Program-made: the position numbers and the translations under genes
Source of the DNA: Paulinella micropora
Lineage: Eukaryota > Cercozoa > Imbricatea > Euglyphida > Paulinellidae
DNA length: 64,000 nt
Assembly (NCBI GenBank): GCA_019918135.1
Contig: WBZZ01000074.1
Coordinates: 22,501-86,500 of the forward strand
Direction of reading: 5' to 3'
Notes under the pieces: generated by a model
The model's database searches: none
The model's input: only the letters and a program-made list of their open reading frames with translations
What the model was told of the DNA's origin: nothing
In this document: one piece after another, positions 31,362 through 39,117 of the stretch
Layout of the letters: each line of letters opens with the position of its first letter
Position numbering within the stretch: the first letter of the stretch is position 1

Positions 31362-32303
31362 GTGGGAGTGTGTGTAAGATTTACTGCCTTATGGACTACA
31401 ATGGAGGCTAATGGTGCTCAATATCTTGCTACGGTTGGTTTAGGTGATAATGCTTTTACAGATGGATTTTTCCTTGGTAGAGAAACTGGAGTAATGAAAA
31501 TATATCATTGTAGAGGAGGGGCGCTGGTTAATTCTTATGCTCAATCAACTTGGAATATTGATAAGGCTGATGGTAAAACATATCTACCCACAATTGATTT
31601 TACGAAGGGTAATGTTTTTCAAATTAAGTTTCAGTATTTAGGGTTTGGACAAGTGTCTTTCTATATTGAAAATCCAAATACGGGAGATTTTCAAATGGTT
31701 CATGCCATTCGTTATGCTAACACACAAACTTTAACTACACTGAATAATACTACTCTACCTTTTTCAACCTATATAATGAATGTTGGTGGAGTTGTAGCAG
31801 TCCAAAATATTAAAGTCGCTAGTGTTGGATGCTTCATTGAAGGAACTGAAATTATAAGGGGTATTCCGTTTATTTATGAAAGGACCGCCAATGCGACCAA
31901 TGCTGTTACTCATGTTTTTACAATGAGAAATAATGCGACTGCCGCAGGTGGTGCTCTTACCAATTATAGTATAGTTTATCCGCGACGACTAACTATCTTA
32001 AATACGGACTCTAAGACTAGTTGTATTATTAAAGTAATAAAAAATGCTACTCTGACAAATGCTGTCTATGTTGAAAATAATGCTAATACAAGTCTGGTTT
32101 CATTTGATACTTCGGCGACTGTGGCTAATGGGAATACCATAGTGGTTATCTTTGTAAATTTGAGTAGCGCTGAGACGATTAATCTAAATGATTATGATTT
32201 GGACGATATGCTACCAGGTGATAGATTAAGCATAACATCACAAGCAACATCTGCTCAAACGATAAGTATTCAGTATGCTCTTACTTGGTTAGAAGACCCA
32301 TGA
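31362..32303 (+). CDS. PLV second fibre-like protein, beta-rich region
   Basis: About 313 residues with a lectin- or concanavalin-like beta pattern: VCVRFTALWTTMEANGAQYL, TVGLGDNAFTDGFFLGRE, FQIKFQYLGFGQVSFYIENP. It ends in repeated Asn/Thr-rich strands. Such folds often bind sugars or receptors in virus and phage fibres. It lies directly after the 31050-31334 frame. Function inferred from fold pattern and place only. Confidence 0.55.
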   Translation: MGVCVRFTALWTTMEANGAQYLATVGLGDNAFTDGFFLGRETGVMKIYHCRGGALVNSYAQSTWNIDKADGKTYLPTIDFTKGNVFQIKFQYLGFGQVSFYIENPNTGDFQMVHAIRYANTQTLTTLNNTTLPFSTYIMNVGGVVAVQNIKVASVGCFIEGTEIIRGIPFIYERTANATNAVTHVFTMRNNATAAGGALTNYSIVYPRRLTILNTDSKTSCIIKVIKNATLTNAVYVENNANTSLVSFDTSATVANGNTIVVIFVNLSSAETINLNDYDLDDMLPGDRLSITSQATSAQTISIQYALTWLEDP

Positions 32304-32362
32304 AGCGAATGTGGATGGAGTTAATTTTATATTAAATAAAAACTCTATCCTATTAATATATA

Positions 32363-32824
32363 ATGAACTACAACAAATACCAACACGGAAAAATCTATAA
32401 ACTTATATGCAACAAAACAGGCGATGTATATGTTGGAAGCACAACCAAACCTCTTGAAACGAGAATAAAAACACATAAACATTGTTATGATCAATACAGA
32501 ATGGGTAAGAGGAATGATCATACTACATCATTTTCGATAATAGAAAGAAATGATTACAGAATAGAACTGGTTGAAGCTTTCCCTTGTGATAGTCGTTTAG
32601 AGTTAGAACAGAGAGAGGGATACTGGATAAGACATACGAAATGTGTCAATACTTGCTTCAAAAGTGGTATTATTGTTCCTTGTAATTATAACAAAAAGGA
32701 ATACAACAGACAATATAAAGAAATACATAAAGAACGAATAAAAATACATGCTGGAAAAAAAATTATGTGTCAATGTGGTATGCATTATACACACCAACAC
32801 AAAAAAAAGACATATGAAAACTAA
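32363..32824 (+). CDS. PLV GIY-YIG nuclease 2
   Basis: 153 residues. HGKIYKLICNKTGDVYVGST gives the GIY-YIG core (IYK...VYVGST), followed by LETRIKTHKHCY with the conserved arginine and LELEQREGYWIRHTKCVN with the catalytic-type glutamate. The end carries CQCGMHYTHQHKKK, a small Cys/His finger as seen after nuclease 1. TATTAATATATA lies just before the start codon. Two related nucleases flanking the virion block suggest homing-type spread or a role in genome processing. Confidence 0.88.
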   Translation: MNYNKYQHGKIYKLICNKTGDVYVGSTTKPLETRIKTHKHCYDQYRMGKRNDHTTSFSIIERNDYRIELVEAFPCDSRLELEQREGYWIRHTKCVNTCFKSGIIVPCNYNKKEYNRQYKEIHKERIKIHAGKKIMCQCGMHYTHQHKKKTYEN

Positions 32825-32884
32825 ATTTCATTTAATGTGGGTTATTAAACAACATAAAGAACTGAACTATTTTTAGAAATTAGA

Positions 32885-32912
32885 AATATTTATTTTTCCA
32901 ATAGTATATACA
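32885..32912 (+). promoter_or_regulatory. PLV T-tract/TATATAC promoter-like motif
   Basis: ATTTATTTTTCCAATAG then TATATACA, ending at the ATG at 32913. Confidence 0.45.
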
Positions 32913-33107
32913 ATGTCGTGTAAAGAGTGCGAAAAAAAATATACACTTACTGCTACGGTTGATAACTACCAATTCTGCGATGAAACTTGCGCGATCGCAT
33001 ACTTTACAAAAAATGAAGACATGAATGATGTTAGAAGGGAAAACTTAATTAAGTTCTTTACAAAGGCTAAGAAAGACCGTGAGGAATACGAAAAAAAAGA
33101 AATGTAA
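32913..33107 (+). CDS. PLV small zinc-finger protein
   Basis: 64 residues. CKEC near the start and CDETC about 18 residues later form a four-cysteine zinc site resembling TRASH/MYM-type fingers (C-x2-C...F-C-x2-x-C...Y-F). The second half is a basic helix. It would bind nucleic acid or a protein partner. It is convergent with the next gene on the opposite strand, five bases apart. Confidence 0.65.
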   Translation: MSCKECEKKYTLTATVDNYQFCDETCAIAYFTKNEDMNDVRRENLIKFFTKAKKDREEYEKKEM

Positions 33108-33112
33108 AAGCA

Positions 33113-33391
33113 TTAAATCAAATATTTTTTCAATTCAACCGTATTTCGGCACCACGGCTGACGAACTAACCATTCAATATATGGTTTATCAATCTTTGCG
33201 ATATCTTCAAACTTCTTTCCCTTGTATTTGCCAAATTGAAAAGTGTCTTTCGGCTGTGTATTTCTCTTTTCTTCAATCGCTTTTATTTCGTCGTGGATTA
33301 CCTTTTGAATAAAGTCCAACGAGAAGGATTTTTTTTCTCCTTCAATCGAAAGTTTTTGGAACTTCTCGCACAGTCTTGTTAGGGTGGTCAT
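33113..33391 (-). CDS. PLV protein with ExoX-like C-terminal motif
   Basis: 92 residues. The C-terminal half FQFGKYKGKKFEDIAKIDKP + YIEWLVRQPW matches the small motif F-G-K-Y-K-G-x-x-x-x-x-I-x-x-x-Y-x-x-W-L found after ExoX-type exonucleases and in short virus proteins, thought to help bind DNA. The N-terminal half is a charged helix. It is the only minus-strand gene between the GIY-YIG 2 and lipase regions. Confidence 0.7.
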   Translation of the reverse strand: MTTLTRLCEKFQKLSIEGEKKSFSLDFIQKVIHDEIKAIEEKRNTQPKDTFQFGKYKGKKFEDIAKIDKPYIEWLVRQPWCRNTVELKKYLI

Positions 33392-33469
33392 AGTAGGGGG
33401 GGTATACGGTCTACGCCCGTAGGGTGTATATAGGGTAATATAAAAAAATAAAAAATAAATAATTATATA

Positions 33470-33489
33470 GAAACTTTTGAAAAAGTTTC
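33470..33489 (+). promoter_or_regulatory. PLV class 2 hairpin before the lipase gene
   Basis: GAAACTTTT + GA + AAAAGTTTC is a perfect stem. TTCACCAAAACC follows, then a second hairpin at 33507-33525 (GCGGAG, 7-base loop, CTCCGC) two bases before the ATG at 33528. Confidence 0.78.
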
Positions 33490-33527
33490 ACCAAAACCGT
33501 GGAGGTGCGGAGGCGAAGTCTCCGCGA

Positions 33528-33872
33528 ATGTCTCAATGGATTAAATTCGTAAAGGCTTACTCAGCTAAACACGGTATAAGCTACGGGGAGGCATTGAAAA
33601 AAGCTGGTAAGGCATACAGGAAACAAAAGGGAGGCAGTGCGGAGTTGTCTGAGGATGTCTATTGGCCGCGGTCGGATAGAAAGGGTGCTGACGGATGGAA
33701 GCCAGTGGCTAGCAAAGAAAAATCAACCGTATATGAAAAAGACGGCAAAGCTATTGTAGCATTTAGAGGCTCGGCAGATAAGCGGGACTTACTCACAGAT
33801 GTCGCATTAGTAAAGGGAGTATTAAAAGAACTCCGAGATATAAAGAAGAACAAAAGCTGGTTGACGAAGTGA
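33528..33872 (+). CDS. PLV lipase-like protein, N-terminal region
   Basis: From the ATG at 33528. Residues 1-35, WIKFVKAYSAKHGISYGEAL + KKAGKAYRKQKGG, form a basic helical leader known in virion-associated proteins and ending in a GG site. Then IVAFRGSADKRDLLTDV matches the class 3 lipase segment before the nucleophile (V-x-F-R-G-T). The start is chosen from the hairpin position. Confidence 0.7.
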   Translation: MSQWIKFVKAYSAKHGISYGEALKKAGKAYRKQKGGSAELSEDVYWPRSDRKGADGWKPVASKEKSTVYEKDGKAIVAFRGSADKRDLLTDVALVKGVLKELRDIKKNKSWLTK

Positions 33873-34216
33873 TAAAGAAATATGGAACAGATAATGTAGA
33901 GCTAACGGGTCATAGCCTTGGAGGAACGATTGCGAAAGACCTGAGCCGACAAACAGGTGTAAGGGCAACCACATACAATAAAGGCAGTAGCACGAAGGAC
34001 CTCATTGAAGGAGTGATTGACCGAGTAGCCGTTAAAATTAATCCAAAAGGTAAGCGGGCGAAGACTGCGGCAGCTATCACGAATTACCGAACCGCATTTG
34101 ACCCCGTATCGTTGTTAGGGGCTACGGCTGTGAATACTAAGTTAGTGAAGCCGACGAGGGGTGTTCATACTATTAGAAGCTTCAAAGGTAAAGGAGCCAA
34201 AAAAATATATCTATGA
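33869..34216 (+). CDS. PLV class 3 lipase catalytic region
   Basis: ELTGHSLGGTIAKDL carries the lipase nucleophile elbow G-H-S-L-G-G with serine at residue 16. A later FDPVSLLGA segment has the place of the catalytic aspartate, and GVHTIRSF the place of the histidine. Class 3 lipases split acyl glycerols or phospholipids. In a virion-linked gene this suggests membrane breach on entry, as with phospholipase domains of other small viruses; that role is inferred. Confidence 0.8.
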   Translation: MIKKYGTDNVELTGHSLGGTIAKDLSRQTGVRATTYNKGSSTKDLIEGVIDRVAVKINPKGKRAKTAAAITNYRTAFDPVSLLGATAVNTKLVKPTRGVHTIRSFKGKGAKKIYL

Positions 34217-34219
34217 CTT

Positions 34220-35213
34220 TCATAATTCATTTGATAGTCCAATATCGTTCAAGCAGGTGGCACGACTTAAAGCAACATATAACAAATTCATTGACAGTAG
34301 GTCTAGATTTATCCACACTGGTGTTGTTCGGCCTTGTGAGCAGTGGATGGTGGATGAGAATGTCGGCTGGATGTCAGCATACGGTTTCTTGTCTGGTATC
34401 GTTTTTTCTATCAAATTTCTGCTCAATATTGTCAATCGTAATGAATATATGTTCTTTGGTATCTCTAGTAATAGTGTGAATATCGCCGTTATGAACAACC
34501 TTTGTATTACAACGAAACACTACCTGATGACCCGTTTTAAGCGGTTTAGTTTGTAGCATTTTGTTATTGCTTTCGTGAACATTGTTGTTAGAGTGGTGTA
34601 ATATTAAAGGTGGGTTTTTGTCAGTCGGTTTAGGGTGTGGCTTAACTTGCTTATTGAGAGCATCTAATTCTTCAAGTGTTAGTATATTAGGTAGGCATTC
34701 TTTTGCTCTGTGTTGGCTAAGCTCATTACCGCCGACCTTGTAATAGTCTTCTACCTTATTTAATATAGATTGTAGAACTAGGTCTTTGGCCTGTCTATAA
34801 TTTGTATCAAGATTTATTTTTGTAAATAGCTTGAAAGTTTTTGACTTGTGGAATGGTTCTGATGTTGGGTCTGGGCAAGGAAGCTGTGCTAAGTGGCCGA
34901 ATAAGATGATAGATACACCGCCGAATGGTCTGTTGATTTTGGTATATTTTCTGAGCATATGGTCCAGACTTTCTAAATTCTTGGAGGTAAGCATAGAAAC
35001 GTCATCAATGGTTATTCTGTGGTTGATGGCTTCTTCGCCTACTGGTATCGGTAGCGGTAGTCTATGATATAGCATTGTTAGTATTTTTTGGAGTGTATAT
35101 TCAGAATTAATAACTTGGCGGGCATTGTGTGTCATAGCGGTTGATAAAGTCTTTTTGTCTTTGAAATGTGTGTTAGTGTATTTTGATGGTTGACCAGTTA
35201 GGTATTTAATCAT
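34220..35213 (-). CDS. PLV SF1 (Pif1/RecD-like) helicase region
   Basis: The helicase motifs run down the minus strand: a P-loop-type HGKAGTGKS lies at the upstream edge near 35215. RITIDDVSML is Walker B, GGVSIILFGHLAQLP is motif III, and LDTNYRQ is motif IV. TIHCSQGRT and LLYVALSRA are motifs V and VI. This is the Pif1/RecD-like branch, which unwinds DNA with 5'-3' polarity. It follows the polymerase region on the same strand, so it is likely part of the replication unit. Confidence 0.85.
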
Positions 35214-35255
35214 TTCAGATTTACCCGTTCCAGCTTTGCCGTGAATGAGTAATAA

Positions 35256-36302
35256 TTATTGTTCTGGTAAAGGCACTTTTTCGTCTTTGGTGCTATAATC
35301 TGGAAGCTCTGTATCCTCAAAGGCTGAGAACTCTGGATATTGTTTATGTGGTGTTTCTAAGAATTTTTGTAATGGTAGTATGTCTTTGAAACCGCTATGT
35401 CGCTGGTATGTTATTCGTGGTTCGCCATTTATGTAGGAAACGAAACAAGTCATATTAAGTTGTGGTGCTATGAACTCGTCCTGTTCTAAAACCTCGGGAC
35501 GAAATTCTTTTCCTGTTTTCATATATTCACCTTCGTATGCGATACTGTCTGTATTAGAATATAACAAAGTCCGCCCAGTATTTACAAGCTTTAACATTTG
35601 GTTATGAAGAACTATCTTTTGGTATGGTAGCACATAGCCAGTTAAATGAGACATTTGAAATATGTTGTCTGTTGGGTTTGTATCTTGGTATGTGTATATC
35701 ATTCGCTCTGGTAGTAGGTCGTCCTTCATTTCGGCATACTTACTTTTATCGTATTTAACTCGTTTCAGGAACAATAACCTATATCCTTTTTCTTTCATCA
35801 TAAAATGTATTCGCTCGTTGTATGTTTTTGAAATAGTAGATACTTGCTGAGTTCGGTGTATGTTAGTATTGAGAGAGCCTACTAGTAAGTTGGTTGCTTT
35901 GGCTAAGGTGTCGTGTTCAAAGCCAGGCTTATCAAAGTAATAATCTTGTATATTTGATATGTGTTCTGAGAAGGTTTTGAAAGGGTTGAAGTGGTCGTCT
36001 GCTAGATAGCACCTCTTAATAAATATTTTAACCCCTTGGTCAAACATATACAACAATGCGGGTATGGGTTGGCATTGGGTTCCCTTTGTGGTGTAGCCGT
36101 TGAAGAAGGTTGGCACTGTAAGTAAAGTCTGGTCGTAATCAAAAACAGCATAACCGTGTAGATGTTTAAGTTTGTTGTAGTATTCTTGTGTCATATTCTG
36201 GTTTATATTAATTATGTTGCGAGGAGCAATCGGGTATTCATTGAAGTGTGATGACATTTCTCCTAGATTACCTAACGAAGCATTTGTATAAGCTTTTACC
36301 AT
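35256..36302 (-). CDS. PLV family B-like DNA polymerase, catalytic region
   Basis: About 348 residues. LAKATNLLVGSLNTN resembles polymerase motif B (K-x3-N-S-x-Y-G), and TGRTLLYSNTDSIAYEG corresponds to motif C (Y-x-D-T-D-S). The pattern fits protein-primed-type family B polymerases of Polintons and relatives. The enzyme would copy the linear genome starting from the inverted repeats. It is followed by the helicase region and preceded by two further same-strand frames that probably belong to the same replication module. Confidence 0.75.
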   Translation of the reverse strand: MVKAYTNASLGNLGEMSSHFNEYPIAPRNIININQNMTQEYYNKLKHLHGYAVFDYDQTLLTVPTFFNGYTTKGTQCQPIPALLYMFDQGVKIFIKRCYLADDHFNPFKTFSEHISNIQDYYFDKPGFEHDTLAKATNLLVGSLNTNIHRTQQVSTISKTYNERIHFMMKEKGYRLLFLKRVKYDKSKYAEMKDDLLPERMIYTYQDTNPTDNIFQMSHLTGYVLPYQKIVLHNQMLKLVNTGRTLLYSNTDSIAYEGEYMKTGKEFRPEVLEQDEFIAPQLNMTCFVSYINGEPRITYQRHSGFKDILPLQKFLETPHKQYPEFSAFEDTELPDYSTKDEKVPLPEQ

Positions 36303-36342
36303 ATCAATCTGGTGTATCTTGTTGGGGTTTTTGGTGTGATGT

Positions 36343-37221
36343 TTAAAGATATGATGAGGGTATTTGACGAGATTTCACATGCCTTAGTATGTTGGGTTCC
36401 GTAATTTGTGTATGGAACTTAGGTTTATGTTTTTCTATGAGAGTATATATAAATAATTGTTTGAAGTATGATGGTAATGACCAAGCGGGAGTATCTTTGG
36501 GAACGAATGATGCATGTTTGAAACGGTCTAAGCATTTGTAGTTGAGTTTGTTTTCTTTATCTACTATTCCTACAATATTTCCAGATTGGTCTGTCATTGA
36601 ATAGCACTCCTTATGTTCTAATTCAAGTTTGGTTTGTATATTGTTGAGTTCTTCCTGTGATATCCATTTGTTCTCGTATTGGTTCGTAGATAGTTTCACG
36701 TTGCTGGTGCTGTGGTTAGTAGCATATTGAGGCCGCGGCTCTGGTATGTTTTCGTTAATATCGTATAATAGCTCGATAGATTTAATGTGTTGGATACAGA
36801 TGTCTTTTTGTTTTCCTTGTATTAATGTGGCATGATAATCGTTGCATCTGATTATTATCTGTTTTGGGTAATCCTTAGTAGATGCTCTCCATACCAAATT
36901 CATACCATCAAATACATAAATCCTACATCGGATGAAGTCTTCCATTTCGTCAATGTCCTTTGCTGTGGCATATTTGATATCCTTAAATCTATCTAGTATC
37001 ACACTATCTCGTTTTCGTTTTCTGTTGTTTGGGTTTGGAAAGTCTTTCATAATGCATTCTAGCACACAGTTTATTTCACCCTGTGCCATTGGTATAACAA
37101 TATGATTTTGCGGATTAACTTGGTCAATTGTAATGACTTTAAGGTCTTTGTCTTCTCTTTGTTCATACCATCTGGCCTGCCGTTCTACAAAGTTTCTAAC
37201 AGTATTGATTGTTCGCTTCAA
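36343..37221 (-). CDS. PLV polymerase-associated N-terminal region
   Basis: About 292 residues upstream of the polymerase core. It starts MKRTINTVRNFVERQARWYE. It contains FIRCRIYVFDGMNLVWRAST and PKQIIIRCNDYHATLI, resembling the front parts of large virus polymerases in which an OTU- or exonuclease-like fold precedes the catalytic core. I cannot assign the fold. Tyr/Trp/Lys-rich composition and strand agree with it being part of the replication module. Confidence 0.5.
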   Translation of the reverse strand: MKRTINTVRNFVERQARWYEQREDKDLKVITIDQVNPQNHIVIPMAQGEINCVLECIMKDFPNPNNRKRKRDSVILDRFKDIKYATAKDIDEMEDFIRCRIYVFDGMNLVWRASTKDYPKQIIIRCNDYHATLIQGKQKDICIQHIKSIELLYDINENIPEPRPQYATNHSTSNVKLSTNQYENKWISQEELNNIQTKLELEHKECYSMTDQSGNIVGIVDKENKLNYKCLDRFKHASFVPKDTPAWSLPSYFKQLFIYTLIEKHKPKFHTQITEPNILRHVKSRQIPSSYL

Positions 37222-37323
37222 TACATTAGCTTGGTATATTCCTCTGATTGGTCCATAATATCCTTCATAATCCAGATGAACGAGATAGCTTGTATTTGGG
37301 TTTAGCTCTTGGAGACGAGCTTC

Positions 37324-37521
37324 TCATCCTGGAGCATATGGTATAACGAGTGAGCCTTGTCTGCCGACGAGTTCGGGGTGGTAATCTGTTAATCTGTTTA
37401 TAATCCGTAGTGCGGTTGGAGTGGTAATGCGATACCATCTTCTTTTGTCTCTTTCTCTGATGTAGTCTCCTCGTCGCTCAATTCTGTAGAGCGGAAATAG
37501 TTCTGGTTGGTATTGGTCCAT
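37324..37521 (-). CDS. PLV replication-module leader region
   Basis: 65 residues, MDQYQPELFPLYRIERRGDY, basic and aromatic. It lies at the upstream end of the polymerase-helicase block on the same strand, just after an AT-rich promoter-like stretch. No family assignment; probably the front of the replication protein region. Confidence 0.45.
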   Translation of the reverse strand: MDQYQPELFPLYRIERRGDYIRERDKRRWYRITTPTALRIINRLTDYHPELVGRQGSLVIPYAPG

Positions 37522-37629
37522 TGTATATAGATAGGCAGGATAAATTTTTTGAAAAATAATTATTTAATGCTTTACATATATATATTATTTATTTAGATGT
37601 AAAATATTTTACCGATAAAAAATTTTTGA

Positions 37630-37833
37630 TTAATTTGACTTACTCAGTCGCTCTTCTAACTCCTGTATCTTCTTTTTGTATTCTTCTATATCTTGTGTAT
37701 ATTGTATTAACTTCTGTGCGTTGGCTCGCCGTTCTTCGTTTAATCTAGCTTTATTACTGTAATAGTATGCGAGAGCTTTCTCATTATTCCTTTTTCTCCT
37801 TTCATCTCCTTCATATATCTTCGGTCGTGGCAT
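37630..37833 (-). CDS. PLV small basic coiled-coil protein
   Basis: 67 residues. RRKRNNEKALAYYYSNKARL is a basic region, and TQDIEEYKKKIQELEERLSK is a leucine/isoleucine heptad coiled coil. Together they look like a small bZIP-style DNA-binding protein, which would suit a viral regulator. TATATATAT precedes it upstream. The assignment is by pattern only. Confidence 0.55.
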   Translation of the reverse strand: MPRPKIYEGDERRKRNNEKALAYYYSNKARLNEERRANAQKLIQYTQDIEEYKKKIQELEERLSKSN

Positions 37834-37987
37834 GTCTTATATATATGTAATATTATTTTTATAAATGTAAATAATTATTTAATAATACGACCACACGACT
37901 CTTTGTGTTTTGTTAAAGTTATGTTATCAATTATTACCATAGAGCAATATTGACACCGTGCTATTAACGATTGTGTTATCAATACAT

Positions 37988-38245
37988 TTAATAGTTCGGG
38001 CCCATAACGGTCGTTTTGTATTGTTCTAATAATGAGGTAGCTTCTTTATTTCGTTTAATGTTACCACATCGCAATTCGTGTATTCTTAAAGTTATGTTAT
38101 TATTTATTACCTTAGAGCAATATATACATTTCTTATCTGGTAATTTGTATTCTTTTGGCTGTAATGTTTCGGGGATTGGTGGTGCTATTGGTATAGGATG
38201 CTTTCGCTTTGTGTGTTGAATTAGACTATCTCGTCTCATTTCCAT
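37988..38245 (-). CDS. PLV C2H2-type zinc-finger protein 1
   Basis: 85 residues. CIYCSKVINNNITLRIHELRCG is a C-x2-C...H-x4-C finger. The start MEMRRDSLIQHTKRKHP repeats the MRRD...H....H pattern at the end of the neighbouring finger gene (38323-38685), so the two are paralogous. A further partial finger-like signature (AICSYC-type on the minus strand) lies near 37900-37990. Confidence 0.6.
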   Translation of the reverse strand: MEMRRDSLIQHTKRKHPIPIAPPIPETLQPKEYKLPDKKCIYCSKVINNNITLRIHELRCGNIKRNKEATSLLEQYKTTVMGPNY

Positions 38246-38322
38246 ATCACATCGCTGGCATTTGACTTTTTCTGCTTGTCGTTTTCTTTCATATTCTCGT
38301 TTCTTTTGTTTTCTTTCTTCGC

Positions 38323-38685
38323 TTAATATCCTTTTTTATTTTCGTGTATTTCTTTGATATGTATATTTAGATAGTCTCGCCTCATTTCTTTATCACATTG
38401 CGGACATTTAATTTTTCTAGCTTTTTCGGGTTGTCGTTTTCTATCATATTCTTTTTTATATGTTTTTTGTTCAGGAGTCAATATTTGTTTGTGTGTTTTC
38501 GCATATTCATTCTGGTATTTTTTACAGCATTCCTTACAGTAGTTTCTATTAGCATATGAATTTTCTGGGGTTCTTACAACTTTACAATTTCTACATACCT
38601 TTAAGCATTCATCACACATTATATATGTATGTCCTCGTAATGATATCCGTCGGTATCCTTTCTTGTCGCAATATTCGCAATTCAT
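38323..38685 (-). CDS. PLV multi-zinc-finger protein 2
   Basis: 120 residues. The first half holds five CxxC-like pairs (CEYC, CDEC, CRNC, CKEC plus single Cys), a two-zinc ribbon resembling recombination-endonuclease VII or HNH-associated zinc domains. A Lys/Arg-rich linker (EYDRKRQPEKARK) follows. The end CPQCDKEMRRDYLNIHIKEI + HE is a C2H2 finger. It points away from the right inverted repeat, so it may be an early DNA-binding protein. Confidence 0.65.
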   Translation of the reverse strand: MNCEYCDKKGYRRISLRGHTYIMCDECLKVCRNCKVVRTPENSYANRNYCKECCKKYQNEYAKTHKQILTPEQKTYKKEYDRKRQPEKARKIKCPQCDKEMRRDYLNIHIKEIHENKKGY

Positions 38686-38718
38686 TTTTTATAAATAATG
38701 GTGTGTAATGTTTAGATA

Positions 38719-39079
38719 ATAATTGAAACTAAACGACACAAAAAGAAAAAGGTCATATTAGATTTGTAGTATTTCCTTTTTTTATTTCGGGGACCAAAGG
38801 GCCGAAATGGTCATCGCAATGCGGTATGTCGTAAATTGCGGACGAATTTGCCGTTTCTTTATTTTTTACACGAAGTCGCGAATTTCGTGGGATTGGATTT
38901 TCTTTTTTTCCTCGGTTGCTCGTTTTTCGTGTTTTTGTGGGATATGTGTAAAAACGGGGATTTAGGGTAAAATCTCTTAATACGACTAACTTTGTAAAAA
39001 ATGGCAAACGATAGCAAAATTCAAAACGAAAAGGGGGGGGGAGCCTTTGGATCACTCCCCCTTTTCATCCTTGTTTTTT
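38719..39079 (-). repeat. PLV right terminal inverted repeat
   Basis: Reverse complement of 18059-18418 with about three substitutions. The outer end is CCTTGTTTTTT followed by target duplication GAAGGT (39080-39085). The frame at 38753-39055 merely mirrors that of the left repeat. Confidence 0.95.
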
Positions 39080-39085
39080 GAAGGT
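39080..39085. repeat. PLV target-site duplication, right
   Basis: GAAGGT, identical to 18053-18058. Confidence 0.95.
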
Positions 39086-39117
39086 GTCCTACACTGAAGG
39101 ACAGATACCGCAAAAGG

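Larger units (their letters stand above)
18059..39079. mobile_element. Polinton-like virus (PLV) integrated in copia B
   Basis: The element is 21,021 bp with ~360-bp inverted repeats and a perfect 6-bp target duplication. It holds the Polinton/PLV hallmark set: rve integrase, packaging ATPase, adenain/Ulp1-like protease, penton, double-jelly-roll capsid protein, family-B-like polymerase and helicase. Accessory genes are two GIY-YIG nucleases, an S74 fibre, a lipase and several zinc-finger proteins. It is visibly more AT-rich than the retroelements. The layout looks whole, but roughly ten breaks mark it as a fossil. It is the youngest layer of the nest. Confidence 0.95.
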
